Source of the DNA: Acaricomes phytoseiuli DSM 14247
GTDB taxonomy: Bacteria; Actinomycetota; Actinomycetes; Actinomycetales; Micrococcaceae
Assembly (NCBI RefSeq): GCF_000376245.1
Contig: NZ_AQXM01000055.1
Location: 1 to 64,000, forward strand
DNA: 64,000 bases
Direction: 5' to 3'
The notes under the pieces were generated by a model. That model worked only from the letters and a program-made list of their open reading frames with translations. It searched no databases and was not told the DNA's origin. How positions within the stretch are numbered: the stretch's first letter is position 1; each line of letters opens with the position of its first letter. Positions 33,330-42,327 of the stretch are shown piece after piece. The translations under genes and the position numbers were made by a program.

Positions 33330-35618
33330 GTGTCACCTAGCAGAGTCGCTGGATCACCACGCACCTACCTCAAGCACAATATCGTCATCGCCATCCTGAT
33401 CTTTTTACTGCTCGCACTCTTCGCGCTCTTCAGTTATGTGATGGCCAAGGTCACAGACGGCGGACGGCAGCTCACCGACGGCAGCGGCATCGTCTCGCAA
33501 CGGGTCAACTCGATTCTGACCCCGGGTCTCATAGAGATGAACGATGGCGGCAAGCTGCTCAGCAATGAAGTACGCAACCGCCTCTCCCCCGGTGTCGATC
33601 AGCTCTTCAAAGGCGTGAACCAAGAACTGGTGCCAGGCGTCAACCAGCTCTACAGCGGCGTCAATGACGAACTCGCACCGGGTGTGCAGCAGCTCTACAG
33701 CGGGGTATCCGGCGAGCTGGCCACCGGTGTGCGGCAGCTTCAGACCGGAGTCAACGGCGAGCTGGTGCCGGGCATCAACCAGCTCTTCGGCGGAGTCAAC
33801 CTGGAGCTCGTGCCCGGCGTCAACCAGCTGTCGAATGGTGTTTTCGGAGAACTCGTTCCCGGCGTACGGGAGCTGCAGAACGGCGTCCAGAACGAGTTGG
33901 CACCCGGTGTGCGGCAGCTGCAGGCCGGAGTCAATGGCGAAATGGTACCCAAGGTCCAGCAGTCCTACGACCGTGCTTTCAATGAACTGATCCCCAGCGT
34001 GGAAGAACTGCAGAACGGCGTCCAAGGAGAGCTGGTTCCCGGAGTCAAACAGATACGTCAGGGAATCGATGGTGAGTTAGCACCTGGAGTAAAGCAACTG
34101 CGCCAAGGCGTCAATGGCGAGCTGGTTCCTGGGGTGAACCAACTGGATCAGGGCGTTAACGGGGAACTCGTTCCAGGCGTACAGCAGCTAGCCGACGGAG
34201 TCCTCCCAGTCAAGACCAAATACAACGACAGCTGCTCAAATCTGAATGTCACCAGCATAGATCCTCAAACCACTTTGATTGACGGCATCAACTATCTCGC
34301 CGGACAGCACAGCCAGGCATACAAGAACAGCAATGGGCGGACCCAGGACTATCAGAATGCCTGCGGCTTAGCGAGACTCGCAGAAGGCCTGCAAACTGTG
34401 AAGGATCAACAGCCTCCGATTCCAGGCCTTTCAGATCTTTTCGTCATCATCCCCAAGAGCAACTTCGAAGAAATCCTGGCAGGCGCCAAACTTGCTGATC
34501 AAGGTGGGCAAGCCCTGGTTGAAGGGACTCAGGGCACGCCAGGACGGGGTGGCAAAAACCTCGTGACCGGGATAAATGAGTTGAAGGCCGGCGTGATCGG
34601 CCCACGACCCGACGGAGGCCCCAGCCTGCAACAAGGCGTCAACGAGCTCTATGACGGTGTGATCGGTCCGCGGCCGGACGGAGGCCGCAGCCTCTCCGTT
34701 GGCACGCAAGAACTCTACGACGGCGTCGTTGGCCCTGGTACACCGGATAATCCGAGCCTGAAGGAAAGCATTCAGGATCTCAAGGACGGAGTTATTGGCC
34801 CCCGGCCAGACGGAACCCCTGCTCTGAGTTCCGGTGTGCAGCAGCTGTACGACGGCGTCCTCGGCCCCCGGCCGGACGGAACACCCAGCCTGCAAGCAGG
34901 TGCTCAGCAGCTCAAAGAGGGCGTGATCGGCCCACGACCCGACGGAACACCCAGCCTGCAAGCAGGCGTACTACAACTCCGGCAAGGCGTCATGGGGCCC
35001 CGAACAGACAGCACGCCCAGCCTGCAAGCAGGCGTACTGCAATTGCAGCAAGGCGTGATCGGCCCGCGGCCGGATGGCACACCCAGCCTACAGAACGGCT
35101 TGCAGCAGCTCTTCGCCGGGGTGCTCGGCCCGCGGACAGATGGCACGCCGAGCCTGCTCAGCGGTGCGCAGCAGCTCAAGGACGGCGTCATCGGCCCCAG
35201 GCCGGACGGAACACCCAGCCTGCAAGCAGGTGCTCAGCAGCTCAAAGAGGGCGTGATCGGCCCTCGGCCGGACGGAACACCGAGCCTGAGCTCGGGCGTC
35301 GATGAACTCAAGTCCGGGGTGAGCGGCGCTAACGATGGCAAGGAGAACTTGGTTGATGGAAGCCAGCGGCTCTCCGAAGGCATCGGCACCGCCCTCGACG
35401 GCATGTACAACGACCGCCTCAAGGAGTCGCCGTACGGCCTCGCCGAAGGCACTCAAGTACTGGATGACGGGACGAATCAGCTCAAAACCGAGATCACACC
35501 GCTCAGCGTTCTCGATGGCGGCATTGGCGGTCTGCTGATCCTGTTGATCCTGCTGGTGTTGATCGTGGGCAGCAACATCGCCTTGATCATCCGGAAACGC
35601 CGGCCAACAACTCCTTAG
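33330..35618 (+). CDS. Double membrane-anchored repetitive protein (Leu-x-x-Gly repeat type)
   Basis: A 762-residue protein I do not recognise as a named family. One transmembrane helix near the N terminus (NIVIAILIFLLLALFALFSY, residues 17-36) and one near the C terminus (GGLLILLILLVLIVGSNIAL, about 733-752, followed by IIRKRR) would leave about 690 residues outside the cell. The exported part has fourteen 15-residue repeats (80-289, GVNGELVPGVNQLxx), a linker with two Cys (302, 345), and eleven 22-residue repeats (421-662, GVIGPRPDGTPSLQxG followed by a short LxxL-type end). The spaced LxxG units recall the X-X-X-Leu-X-X-Gly repeats of YhgE/Pip-type proteins. It starts with GTG at 33330 and is monocistronic with its own terminator. 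Its role is unknown; a surface stalk, scaffold or adhesin is possible. Confidence 0.8.
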   Translation: MSPSRVAGSPRTYLKHNIVIAILIFLLLALFALFSYVMAKVTDGGRQLTDGSGIVSQRVNSILTPGLIEMNDGGKLLSNEVRNRLSPGVDQLFKGVNQELVPGVNQLYSGVNDELAPGVQQLYSGVSGELATGVRQLQTGVNGELVPGINQLFGGVNLELVPGVNQLSNGVFGELVPGVRELQNGVQNELAPGVRQLQAGVNGEMVPKVQQSYDRAFNELIPSVEELQNGVQGELVPGVKQIRQGIDGELAPGVKQLRQGVNGELVPGVNQLDQGVNGELVPGVQQLADGVLPVKTKYNDSCSNLNVTSIDPQTTLIDGINYLAGQHSQAYKNSNGRTQDYQNACGLARLAEGLQTVKDQQPPIPGLSDLFVIIPKSNFEEILAGAKLADQGGQALVEGTQGTPGRGGKNLVTGINELKAGVIGPRPDGGPSLQQGVNELYDGVIGPRPDGGRSLSVGTQELYDGVVGPGTPDNPSLKESIQDLKDGVIGPRPDGTPALSSGVQQLYDGVLGPRPDGTPSLQAGAQQLKEGVIGPRPDGTPSLQAGVLQLRQGVMGPRTDSTPSLQAGVLQLQQGVIGPRPDGTPSLQNGLQQLFAGVLGPRTDGTPSLLSGAQQLKDGVIGPRPDGTPSLQAGAQQLKEGVIGPRPDGTPSLSSGVDELKSGVSGANDGKENLVDGSQRLSEGIGTALDGMYNDRLKESPYGLAEGTQVLDDGTNQLKTEITPLSVLDGGIGGLLILLILLVLIVGSNIALIIRKRRPTTP
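33567..34196 (+). repeat. In-frame 45-nt tandem repeats (14 copies)
   Basis: This stretch encodes fourteen consecutive 15-residue units, residues 80-289 of the repeat protein. The core is GVNGELVPGVNQL with Leu and Gly in fixed LxxG positions. The first and the eighth-to-ninth copies are the most divergent. Copies differ at the DNA level by many synonymous changes, so the array is not newly expanded. Confidence 0.92.
34590..35315 (+). repeat. In-frame 66-nt tandem repeats (11 copies)
   Basis: This stretch encodes eleven consecutive 22-residue units, residues 421-662, each with GPRPDGTPSLQxG. Two copies, near 34874-34925 and 35201-35260, are almost identical at DNA level, indicating recent duplication or gene conversion; other copies are more divergent. 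The third unit (GVVGPGTPDNPSLKES) breaks the pattern. Confidence 0.92.
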
Positions 35619-35643
35619 GCATCATCTCCCCCCGGTCTAAGGC

Positions 35644-35690
35644 AACAGTATAAGCGGCGGCCCCTTCTTGGGGCCGTCGCTTATACTGTT
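35644..35690 (+). terminator. Terminator of the repeat-protein gene
   Basis: A 21-bp stem with one G-T pair: left arm 35644-35664, loop TTCTT, right arm 35670-35690 (ends CTTATACTGTT). It begins 25 nt after the stop at 35618. Confidence 0.82.
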
Positions 35691-35755
35691 TGCTCAGCGA
35701 TATCGCCTCTGCAGGAGGTCTAGAACTCAGGGCTTCGTTGTTCTATGCTGCGGTT

Positions 35756-36157
35756 ATGAGCCTGCGCTGGTACTCCACCGTCGTCGATAGCCGCAACATC
35801 CAGGAGCTCTCCCGCTGGTGGGCCGAGACCCTCGGCTGGCAGATCATCTTCGAAAGCGAAGACGAGGTCGCGATCGTTCCGGCCTGGGTATCCGTAGAGG
35901 AACTCAAGAAGACCTCCTGGGATCGCGTCAGCCCCGGTCTGGTCTTCGTTCCGTTTCCGGAAAGCAAAGAGACCAAGAACCGTCTGCACATCGACCTCGC
36001 GCCCTACATCACCGACGATCGGCAAGCGCTGATCGATGGTCTACTGGCCCGCGGAGCAGAGCTGGCCAATGTCGGGCAGCAGGATGATGCCACCTTCACC
36101 GTGCTCCGAGACCCCGAAGGCAACGAATTCTGCGTGCTCTCCGTGCGGGAAATCTAA
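35756..36157 (+). CDS. VOC (glyoxalase/bleomycin resistance) family protein
   Basis: A 133-residue protein with the paired beta-alpha-beta VOC fold: MSLRWYSTVVDSRNIQELSRWWAETLGWQIIF at the start, LHIDLAP in the middle (metal-ligand His region) and TVLRDPEGNEFCVLSV at the end. It matches the glyoxalase-like subgroup common in actinobacteria. The ATG at 35756 is chosen because the domain begins there; the upstream extension to 35690 overlaps the terminator hairpin. Substrate unknown. Confidence 0.82.
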   Translation: MSLRWYSTVVDSRNIQELSRWWAETLGWQIIFESEDEVAIVPAWVSVEELKKTSWDRVSPGLVFVPFPESKETKNRLHIDLAPYITDDRQALIDGLLARGAELANVGQQDDATFTVLRDPEGNEFCVLSVREI

Positions 36158-36197
36158 TCTCCAGCCCGGATGAACGAACCCCGCAACGCCCCGGCCC

Positions 36198-36260
36198 CGC
36201 TGAGCGGTCACGTTTGGCGGCTCAGCGCGCGTCGGAGCCGCCAAACGTGACCGCTCAGCG
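36198..36260. terminator. Long hairpin, dispersed family B copy 1 (between VOC gene and gltX)
   Basis: A perfect 26-bp stem: 36198-36223 (CGCTGAGCGGTCACGTTTGG, then CGGCTC), an 11-nt loop, and the exact complement at 36235-36260. Flanking GC tracts (GCCCCGGCCCC and GGGGCCGGGGGC) extend it with one bulge. It sits between convergent genes and shares its core with the hairpin at 46523-46597. Confidence 0.78.
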
Positions 36261-36273
36261 GGGGCCGGGGGCG

Positions 36274-37773
36274 TCAGCGGCCGGAGCGGAACTGGCGCAG
36301 CCTCGCCAGGGAGGATTCCTTGCCCAGGATCTCCAAGGATTCGAAAAGTGGCGGGGAGATCTTCCGGCCGGAAATCGCGGTGCGCACGGGGCCGAACGCC
36401 AGCCTCGGCTTCAAACCCAGGCCATCGATCAGCGCACCCCGTAAAGCAGTCTGAATATTCTCCGCATCCCAGGTCTCCAGCGGCTCCACCGCGGCGATCG
36501 CGGCATCGAGCACCTCGCCGAGGTTTTCCGGCAGCCCCTTGAGCGCATCCTGATCCGGCTCGATCTGCGCATCGGGGACGAAGAGGAAGCGCAGCATCTC
36601 CGACGCCTCGCCGAGCAGCTGGATACGCTCCTGAACCAGTGGCGCGGCCTCGGCCAGGATCTGCCGCTGCCGATCATCGAGCTCTTCACCCACTAAGTCA
36701 GCCGCCTGCAGATACGGAATCAGACGCTCTTCGAACACCTCAGGGGTCAACCGCCGCACATGCGTGCCATTGATCGCCTCCGCTTTCTTCACATCGAACC
36801 GCGCTGGGTTGCCCAGCACATCGTGGATATCAAAAGCAGCCACAAGCTCTTCGACCGTGAAGATATCCTCATCTGCGCTCAGCGACCAGCCCAGCAGCGC
36901 CAGATAGTTCAGCAGACCCTCTTTGACGAAACCCCAGTCCCGCAAAAGGAAGAGGCTCGATTCGGGATCCCGCTTGGAGAGCTTCTTATTGCCCTGGCCC
37001 AGCACATAGGGCAGATGTCCGAACTGCGGCAGATGTGCAGCCACGCCGACATCGTGCAAGGCCCGGTAGAGGGCGATCTGCCGTGGCGTCGAAGAGAGCA
37101 GATCCTCGCCCCGCAGCACGTGGGTGACTTCCATCAACGCATCGTCCACGGGATTGACCAGGGTGTACAGCGGAGCGCCATTGGGGCGGACCACCGCGAA
37201 GTCCGGCACGGAACCGGCTTTGAAGGTGATCTCACCCCGCACCAGATCCATGAACGTGATGTCCTCATCCGGCATCCGCAGCCGCAATGCGGGCTGGCGG
37301 CCTTCCGCGCGAAAAGCGGCGACCTGCTCCTCGCTCAGCTCGCGGTCATAGCCGTCGTACCCCAGCTTCGGATCCCGCCCGGCGGCCCGATGCCGCGCAT
37401 CGACCTCTTCCGGTGTGGAATACGACTCGTAGACGTGCCCTGCGGCTTTGAGCTTGGCGATGACGTCCTGATAGATCTCGCCACGCTGGGACTGCCGGTA
37501 CGGACCATGCGGCCCCCCGGTCTCGACACCCTCATCCCAATCGATGCCCAGCCAAGTCAGCGCCTCGAGCAGCTGCTGATAGCTCTCCTCGCTGTCCCGG
37601 GCCGCATCCGTATCCTCGATGCGGAAGATGAGCTTCCCGCCGGTATGCCGGGCATAGGCCCAGTTGAACAGTGCGGTGCGGATGAGACCGACGTGCGGAG
37701 TCCCGGTGGGCGAAGGGCAGAATCGGACGCGAACGGGAGTGTCAGCATCGACGGAAGGGATGTGAGTAGTCAT
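36274..37773 (-). CDS. gltX: Glutamyl-tRNA synthetase
   Basis: A 499-residue class I synthetase charging tRNA-Glu (and possibly tRNA-Gln, for the transamidation route). The N terminus has [22 protein letters not shown] (HIGH motif as HVGL) and [11 protein letters not shown]. The KMSKS loop is in [15 protein letters not shown], followed by the anticodon-binding C-terminal helical domain. The length is normal. tRNA-Glu and tRNA-Gln lie 3.3 kb away on the same strand, displaced by the repeat-protein insert. Confidence 0.96.
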   Translation of the reverse strand: MTTHIPSVDADTPVRVRFCPSPTGTPHVGLIRTALFNWAYARHTGGKLIFRIEDTDAARDSEESYQQLLEALTWLGIDWDEGVETGGPHGPYRQSQRGEIYQDVIAKLKAAGHVYESYSTPEEVDARHRAAGRDPKLGYDGYDRELSEEQVAAFRAEGRQPALRLRMPDEDITFMDLVRGEITFKAGSVPDFAVVRPNGAPLYTLVNPVDDALMEVTHVLRGEDLLSSTPRQIALYRALHDVGVAAHLPQFGHLPYVLGQGNKKLSKRDPESSLFLLRDWGFVKEGLLNYLALLGWSLSADEDIFTVEELVAAFDIHDVLGNPARFDVKKAEAINGTHVRRLTPEVFEERLIPYLQAADLVGEELDDRQRQILAEAAPLVQERIQLLGEASEMLRFLFVPDAQIEPDQDALKGLPENLGEVLDAAIAAVEPLETWDAENIQTALRGALIDGLGLKPRLAFGPVRTAISGRKISPPLFESLEILGKESSLARLRQFRSGR

Positions 37774-37802
37774 GATGCACTCAGCTTATCGCCCCGCCGC
37801 CG

Positions 37803-37876
37803 CCACTTTTGATGCCTTCCGTGACTTTTGATGGTCACCGTAGGGCATCAAAAGTCACGGAAGGCATCAAAAGTGG
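37803..37876. terminator. Long hairpin, dispersed family A copy 1 (between FAH gene and gltX)
   Basis: A perfect 31-bp stem: left arm 37803-37833 (contains GATGCCTTCCGTGACTTTTG), a 12-nt loop, and its exact complement at 37846-37876, touching the FAH stop at 37878. The left arm holds the internal direct repeat CTTTTGATG. Nearly the same hairpin recurs at 55704-55775. Confidence 0.8.
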
Positions 37877-37877
37877 A

Positions 37878-38654
37878 TCAGAGCCCGGGGTTGCGGAACG
37901 TATTCGCCAGAGTGCCCAGACCTTCGATCTCCACTTCGAAGCGATCCCCCGCGGAGACGCGCCCGACGCCAGTCGGGGTTCCCGTCATGATGACATCGCC
38001 CGGAAGCAGCGTGAACGCCTGGGAAACTGCGGAAACCAGAGAGCTGACGCCCCAGATCATCTGCTGAGTACTGCCTTCCTGGACCACGTTCCCATTGAGC
38101 AACCCGCGGATCGTCAGATTGTCCGGATCCAGTTCGGTCTCGATCCAGGGCCCCAGAGGCGCCGAACCGTCGAAGCCCTTGGCCCGTGCCCACTGGCCTT
38201 CGGTGCGCTGAGCATCCCGTGCCGTGAGATCGTTGCCGCAGGTGTATCCGAAAACGACCTCGGCCACTCGCTCTTCCGGAACATCTTTGCAGATCCGGCC
38301 GATCACCACGCACAGCTCTGCCTCATAGGAGACCTCCTCGGAGAATTCCGGGAGCATGATCGGATCCCCTGGGCCGACCACCGCGGTATTCGGCTTGAGG
38401 AACATCAGCGGCGCCGGGGGGATCTGATTACCCATCTCTGCCACATGATCGGCGTAGTTTCGGCCGATGCCGATGATCTTGGAACGCGGGATGATCGGGG
38501 CCAGCAGCCGGACGTCCTCAAGCCGATGCGGCTCCCCTGCCGCTTCGATCTCGCTGAAGAAGGGGTCCCCCTTGATCGGCGTGACGTTCTCGGCGGCCTC
38601 ATCGACAACACCGTAGATCGGATCAGAATCGAGCACGAACCGGGCTATACGCAT
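37878..38654 (-). CDS. Fumarylacetoacetate hydrolase (FAH) family protein
   Basis: A 258-residue protein with the FAH catalytic domain: IIGIGRNYADHVAEMG, PLMFLKPNTAVVGPGDPI, EVSYEAELCVVIG (metal-binding Glu pair), GYTCGNDLTARDAQ, KGFDGSAPLGPW and LLPGDVIMTGTPTGVG. Family members are hydrolases, isomerases or decarboxylases of C-C diketo acids (HpaG-like); the substrate cannot be named here. It starts 18 nt after ilvE and is probably in the leuB-ilvE transcript, the usual arrangement in Micrococcaceae. Confidence 0.9.
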   Translation of the reverse strand: MRIARFVLDSDPIYGVVDEAAENVTPIKGDPFFSEIEAAGEPHRLEDVRLLAPIIPRSKIIGIGRNYADHVAEMGNQIPPAPLMFLKPNTAVVGPGDPIMLPEFSEEVSYEAELCVVIGRICKDVPEERVAEVVFGYTCGNDLTARDAQRTEGQWARAKGFDGSAPLGPWIETELDPDNLTIRGLLNGNVVQEGSTQQMIWGVSSLVSAVSQAFTLLPGDVIMTGTPTGVGRVSAGDRFEVEIEGLGTLANTFRNPGL

Positions 38655-38672
38655 GGTCCTACTATGGCAGAT

Positions 38673-39839
38673 TCAGGCCAATCGGTGCAGCCAGCCGTGC
38701 CGGTCCGCCACGGTGCCGCTCTGGATGCCCAGGAGCTCCTCGCGGATGGCCATCGTCACCTCGCCTGCCGGTGCATCGGCGGATCCGATCTTCTCGGTCT
38801 CGTCCATGAGCATGCCAATCGGGGTGATCGCCGCCGCGGTACCGCAGGCGAAAACCTCGGTGATATCGCCGGAGGCCACGCCATCGCGCCACTCATCGAG
38901 GGTGATCGTGCGCTCCTGGACGTTCATGCCCCGGTCCCGGCCCAACTGCAGCACCGAATCCCGGGTGACCCCCTCCAGAATCGATCCGGAAAGCGCGGGC
39001 GTCACCAAAGAGCCGTCCCGGAAGACGAAGAAAACGTTCATCCCGCCGAGCTCTTCCACCGCATTGCCGTTGTCCTGGTCCAGGAAGAGCACCTGCTTGC
39101 AGCCGTGAGCTTCGGCTTCGAGCTGCGGAAGCAAGGAGGCGGCGTAGTTGCCACCGCACTTCGCCGCGCCGGTGCCGCCGCGGCCGGCCCGGGCGTAGTT
39201 CCGGGAGATCCAGATCGACACCGGCTTGATCTCACCGCCGAAGTAGTTCCCGGCAGGAGAGGCGATCACGCGGAAGGAGACTTCTCGCGCTGCGCGAACC
39301 CCGAGAAAAGCCTCGGTGGCGATCATGAACGGCCGGAGGTACAGGCTCTCCCCATCCCCGGAGGGCACCCACTCCTGATCCACGTCCACGAGCTGCTTGA
39401 TGGCTTCCAGAAAGGCCGGCTCCGGTAGTTCAGGGAGCGCCAGCCGCTGCGCCGAGCGATTGAGCCGGGCGGCATTGCGCTCCGGCCGGAAAGTCCACAC
39501 CGAGCCGTCGGCGTGCCGGTAAGCCTTGAGCCCTTCGAAGATCTCCTGACCGTAATGCAGCACCGAGGCTGAAGGGTCCAGGGCAATCGGCCCGTAGGGT
39601 TCCACCCTGGCGGTGTGCCAACCGGAGCCGGCACTGTAGTCAATCACCGCGGTGTGATCGGTGAAATAAGCGCCGAAGCCGGGATCAGCCAGGATCTCCT
39701 GCCGCTCCGCTGCACTGCGGGGCTCCGGGGAAAGCTGCCGTTCGAAGTTCAGCTCGGTGAGAGTCTCTGAGATGGCTCCTCCAGTGAATTCCCGGCCCAA
39801 CAGGGCCTTCCGATCAATCCGCTCATCCGGGCCGATCAC
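38673..39839 (-). CDS. ilvE: Branched-chain amino acid aminotransferase
   Basis: A 388-residue PLP enzyme of fold type IV that transaminates the keto acids of Val, Leu and Ile. The PLP Lys is in GGTGAAKCGGNYAASLL, with HYGQEIFEGLKAYRHADGSVWTFRPE earlier and EVFACGTAAAITPIG after. The length suits the actinobacterial type. The open frame starts at GTG 39839 without a clear ribosome binding site; the exact N terminus is uncertain by up to about 20 residues. It is 70 nt downstream of leuB. Confidence 0.95.
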   Translation of the reverse strand: MIGPDERIDRKALLGREFTGGAISETLTELNFERQLSPEPRSAAERQEILADPGFGAYFTDHTAVIDYSAGSGWHTARVEPYGPIALDPSASVLHYGQEIFEGLKAYRHADGSVWTFRPERNAARLNRSAQRLALPELPEPAFLEAIKQLVDVDQEWVPSGDGESLYLRPFMIATEAFLGVRAAREVSFRVIASPAGNYFGGEIKPVSIWISRNYARAGRGGTGAAKCGGNYAASLLPQLEAEAHGCKQVLFLDQDNGNAVEELGGMNVFFVFRDGSLVTPALSGSILEGVTRDSVLQLGRDRGMNVQERTITLDEWRDGVASGDITEVFACGTAAAITPIGMLMDETEKIGSADAPAGEVTMAIREELLGIQSGTVADRHGWLHRLA

Positions 39840-39909
39840 CCGTAATCACCCGTAGCAGTGCGGTATTGCGACTAACTGTACTCTGACGATACTCCGTTCA
39901 TTCCGCTGC

Positions 39910-40977
39910 TCAACTTAGCAGCCCCGCGATGGCGTCGCCGACCTCGGCGGTGCTGCGCGCGCCGTCCCGTCGAGCCAGGTCATCGGCTACCGCGGCTTCG
40001 ATCCTGGCCGCCTGATCGTAATGGCCCAGATGCTCCAGCAGCATCGCCGCGGAAAGGATCGCCGCGGTCGGGTCCGCCTTCTGCTGCCCAGCGATATCCG
40101 GAGCGGAGCCGTGCACGGGCTCGAACATGCTCGGTGAGCCCTCGCTCATCGTCAGGTTCCCGGAAGCAGCCAGGCCGATCCCGCCCGTCACCGCCGCAGC
40201 GAGATCCGTGAGGATGTCTCCGAAGAGATTATCGGTGACGATCACCTCGAACCGGCCCGGATCGGTGACCAGGAACATCGAGGCAGCATCCACGTGGAGG
40301 TAGTCCACGGCGACCTCCGGGAAATCGGCCGCGGCCTCCTCCACGATGCGTCGCCATAACCGCCCTGAATGCACCAGGACATTGTGCTTATGCACGTAGG
40401 TGAGCCGTTGCTTGCCTTCACCCTTCCGGGATGCGGCTCGCTGGAAAGCGTCGCGGACCACGCGGCGCACGCCGAAGGCTGTGTTCACGGAGACCTCATT
40501 CGCGACTTCGGCCTCGGTTCCGGCCCGCAAGCTGCCTCCGGTACCGGCGTAAGGGCCTTCCGTGCCTTCCCGGACCACCACGAAATCGATGGGATCAGTG
40601 GTCGCCAAAGGCGAGAGGACCCCGGGGAAAAGCCGGGCCGGCCGGAGGTTGATGTAGTGGTCCAGGCTGAACCTCAGCTTCAGCAGTAGCTCGCGTTCGA
40701 TGAGTCCTGACGGAACCCTGTCGTCTCCCGGTGCCGCTCCTACCGCCCCGAAGAGAATCGCATCGTGACCACGAATGGCTTCGAGCGTCTCCGGATTGAG
40801 CGTTTCGCCTGTCTCCAGCCAGTGCTGTGCTCCCAAGGCGTATTCCGTCGGCTGAATCCGCACTCCGGAGGGGGCGAGCGCGGCCCGCAGCACTTTGAGG
40901 GCCTCGGTGATCACCTCGGGGCCGATGCCGTCACCGGGGATCACGGCCAAATCGATACTGGCGGGCGCACCATTCAT
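39910..40977 (-). CDS. leuB: 3-isopropylmalate dehydrogenase
   Basis: A 355-residue NAD-dependent enzyme oxidising and decarboxylating 3-isopropylmalate. It has [13 protein letters not shown] at the N terminus, the substrate loop [32 protein letters not shown], the Lys-containing [12 protein letters not shown] and the metal site [20 protein letters not shown] at 40977 is chosen; a GTG two codons earlier is equally possible. It is the first gene of leuB-ilvE-FAH and divergent from the histidine kinase. Confidence 0.96.
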   Translation of the reverse strand: MNGAPASIDLAVIPGDGIGPEVITEALKVLRAALAPSGVRIQPTEYALGAQHWLETGETLNPETLEAIRGHDAILFGAVGAAPGDDRVPSGLIERELLLKLRFSLDHYINLRPARLFPGVLSPLATTDPIDFVVVREGTEGPYAGTGGSLRAGTEAEVANEVSVNTAFGVRRVVRDAFQRAASRKGEGKQRLTYVHKHNVLVHSGRLWRRIVEEAAADFPEVAVDYLHVDAASMFLVTDPGRFEVIVTDNLFGDILTDLAAAVTGGIGLAASGNLTMSEGSPSMFEPVHGSAPDIAGQQKADPTAAILSAAMLLEHLGHYDQAARIEAAVADDLARRDGARSTAEVGDAIAGLLS

Positions 40978-41135
40978 CTGCACAGCGTACTCAGCAGGAA
41001 ACCCTGACTTCCACGATTCGGCCAGCCGTCTCAGTCATTGGACATCTGAGATGCGACTCGGGGCATCGCCGCTAGGGAATCCCGACCGCGGGGCGGATTC
41101 ACCACCCCGCCGTCCGACCCGTAAAGTCATTAACC

Positions 41136-42326
41136 ATGCGCATGCACACGTTCAACGAGTGGCTCCGGAAGCATCGTTTCATCATCGACTGCGCCGGAGC
41201 GACACTGCTCTGGCTGGCCCTGGCCCTGCCAATGCTCGGTTCTGGCATCCTCGATTTCCTGGTCTCCACGCTGCTGATCGCGCCCTTGGCCTGGCGGCGC
41301 ACCCAACCGGTCGCCGCCGGCTCGGTGATAGCCGGAGTAGCGATTCTGCAAGTGATTTTCGGAATGCTGCCCATGCCCGCCAACATCACGGTCATCCTGA
41401 CGGTCTATGCGCTTTCGGCCTATGCTCCCCGATGGGCCAGCAAAGGCGGCCTCGGCCTCGCCCTGCTGGGCGGCATCCTGTTCGTCCTCCGATACGAATT
41501 AGGGCTCATCAGCCAAGAAGTCGCCACCAAACTGCCAAGCGCAGTGGTTATCGTGATCTTAATCTGGTCCCTGGTGTTCTGCAGCTGGGCCCTGGGAGAC
41601 CTTAAGCGCACCCGCCGGTTGCGCGAACAGGCACTGGAAGAACGGGCCTGGCGCCTGGAGATCGAACAGCAGCAAGAACGTGACCTCGCCGCTAGCGACG
41701 AACGTGCTCATATAGCCCGGGAAATGCACGATATCGTCGCGCACTCGCTCTCCGTGATCATCGCGCAGGCAGACGGGGCACGGTACGCAGCAGACCACGA
41801 CCCTGTCGCGGCACCAAAAGCCCTCGCCACCATCGCGGACACCGGACGCACCTCGCTCCGGGAAATGCGGCGGCTGCTGGGTGTGCTGCGCAGTGACCAC
41901 GGCGACGAGCCCGCGCCGACCCGGCCGCTGCCGGGCCTGGAAGACATCCCCGATCTACTCGAAGGCTTCCGTTCATCGGGTCTCTCCGTCGAATCCACAG
42001 ACGGCTCAACCGCCCTGCGAGCACTGCCCGCAGGAGCTGAACTGACCGTGTACCGAATCGTGCAAGAGGGATTGACTAATGCGCTCAAGCACGGTGGCCC
42101 GCAGGCCAGTGCCTGGCTGACTTTCGGCTGGGATCAGCGGGGCCTGCAGATCGAACTGTGCGATGATGGCCGCGGCGCCGCAGCAGAACCCACCGGCCCG
42201 TATGGCGGAAACGGTCTCCGGGGCATGGCGGAGCGGGTCAGGCTCTACGATGGGAGTCTGGAAGCCGGGCCGCGCACTAGCGGCGGCTTTCGGATCAGAG
42301 CATTTATCCCTTACACGGAGGCTTAG
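41136..42326 (+). CDS. Two-component sensor histidine kinase (NarL-system, HisKA_3)
   Basis: A 396-residue membrane kinase. Residues 1-150 have about five hydrophobic helices. The HisKA_3 dimerisation domain follows, with the phosphoacceptor His198 in AREMHDIVAHSLSVI, then an ATPase domain with VQEGLTNALKHGG (N box) and GGNGLRGMAERVRLYDGSLEAG (G boxes). It is followed after 1 nt by its response regulator and then an ABC exporter, which it probably regulates. The lack of a large extracellular domain suggests sensing within the membrane. Confidence 0.93.
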   Translation: MRMHTFNEWLRKHRFIIDCAGATLLWLALALPMLGSGILDFLVSTLLIAPLAWRRTQPVAAGSVIAGVAILQVIFGMLPMPANITVILTVYALSAYAPRWASKGGLGLALLGGILFVLRYELGLISQEVATKLPSAVVIVILIWSLVFCSWALGDLKRTRRLREQALEERAWRLEIEQQQERDLAASDERAHIAREMHDIVAHSLSVIIAQADGARYAADHDPVAAPKALATIADTGRTSLREMRRLLGVLRSDHGDEPAPTRPLPGLEDIPDLLEGFRSSGLSVESTDGSTALRALPAGAELTVYRIVQEGLTNALKHGGPQASAWLTFGWDQRGLQIELCDDGRGAAAEPTGPYGGNGLRGMAERVRLYDGSLEAGPRTSGGFRIRAFIPYTEA

Positions 42327-42327
42327 G

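Noticed and set aside
33567-35315. Periodic repeats that could suggest a CRISPR or noncoding array
   Set aside because: The 45- and 66-nt periods are multiples of three, keep one reading frame, and have no unique spacers; no cas genes are present.
37809-39428. 539-codon plus-strand open frame over the FAH and ilvE genes
   Set aside because: It runs antisense to two recognisable genes and through the family A hairpin; composition is His/Arg/Gln-rich without motifs.
39837-39860. Short direct repeat (ATCACCCGTA twice) upstream of ilvE
   Set aside because: Only two copies and no symmetry; probably chance or a small slippage duplication.
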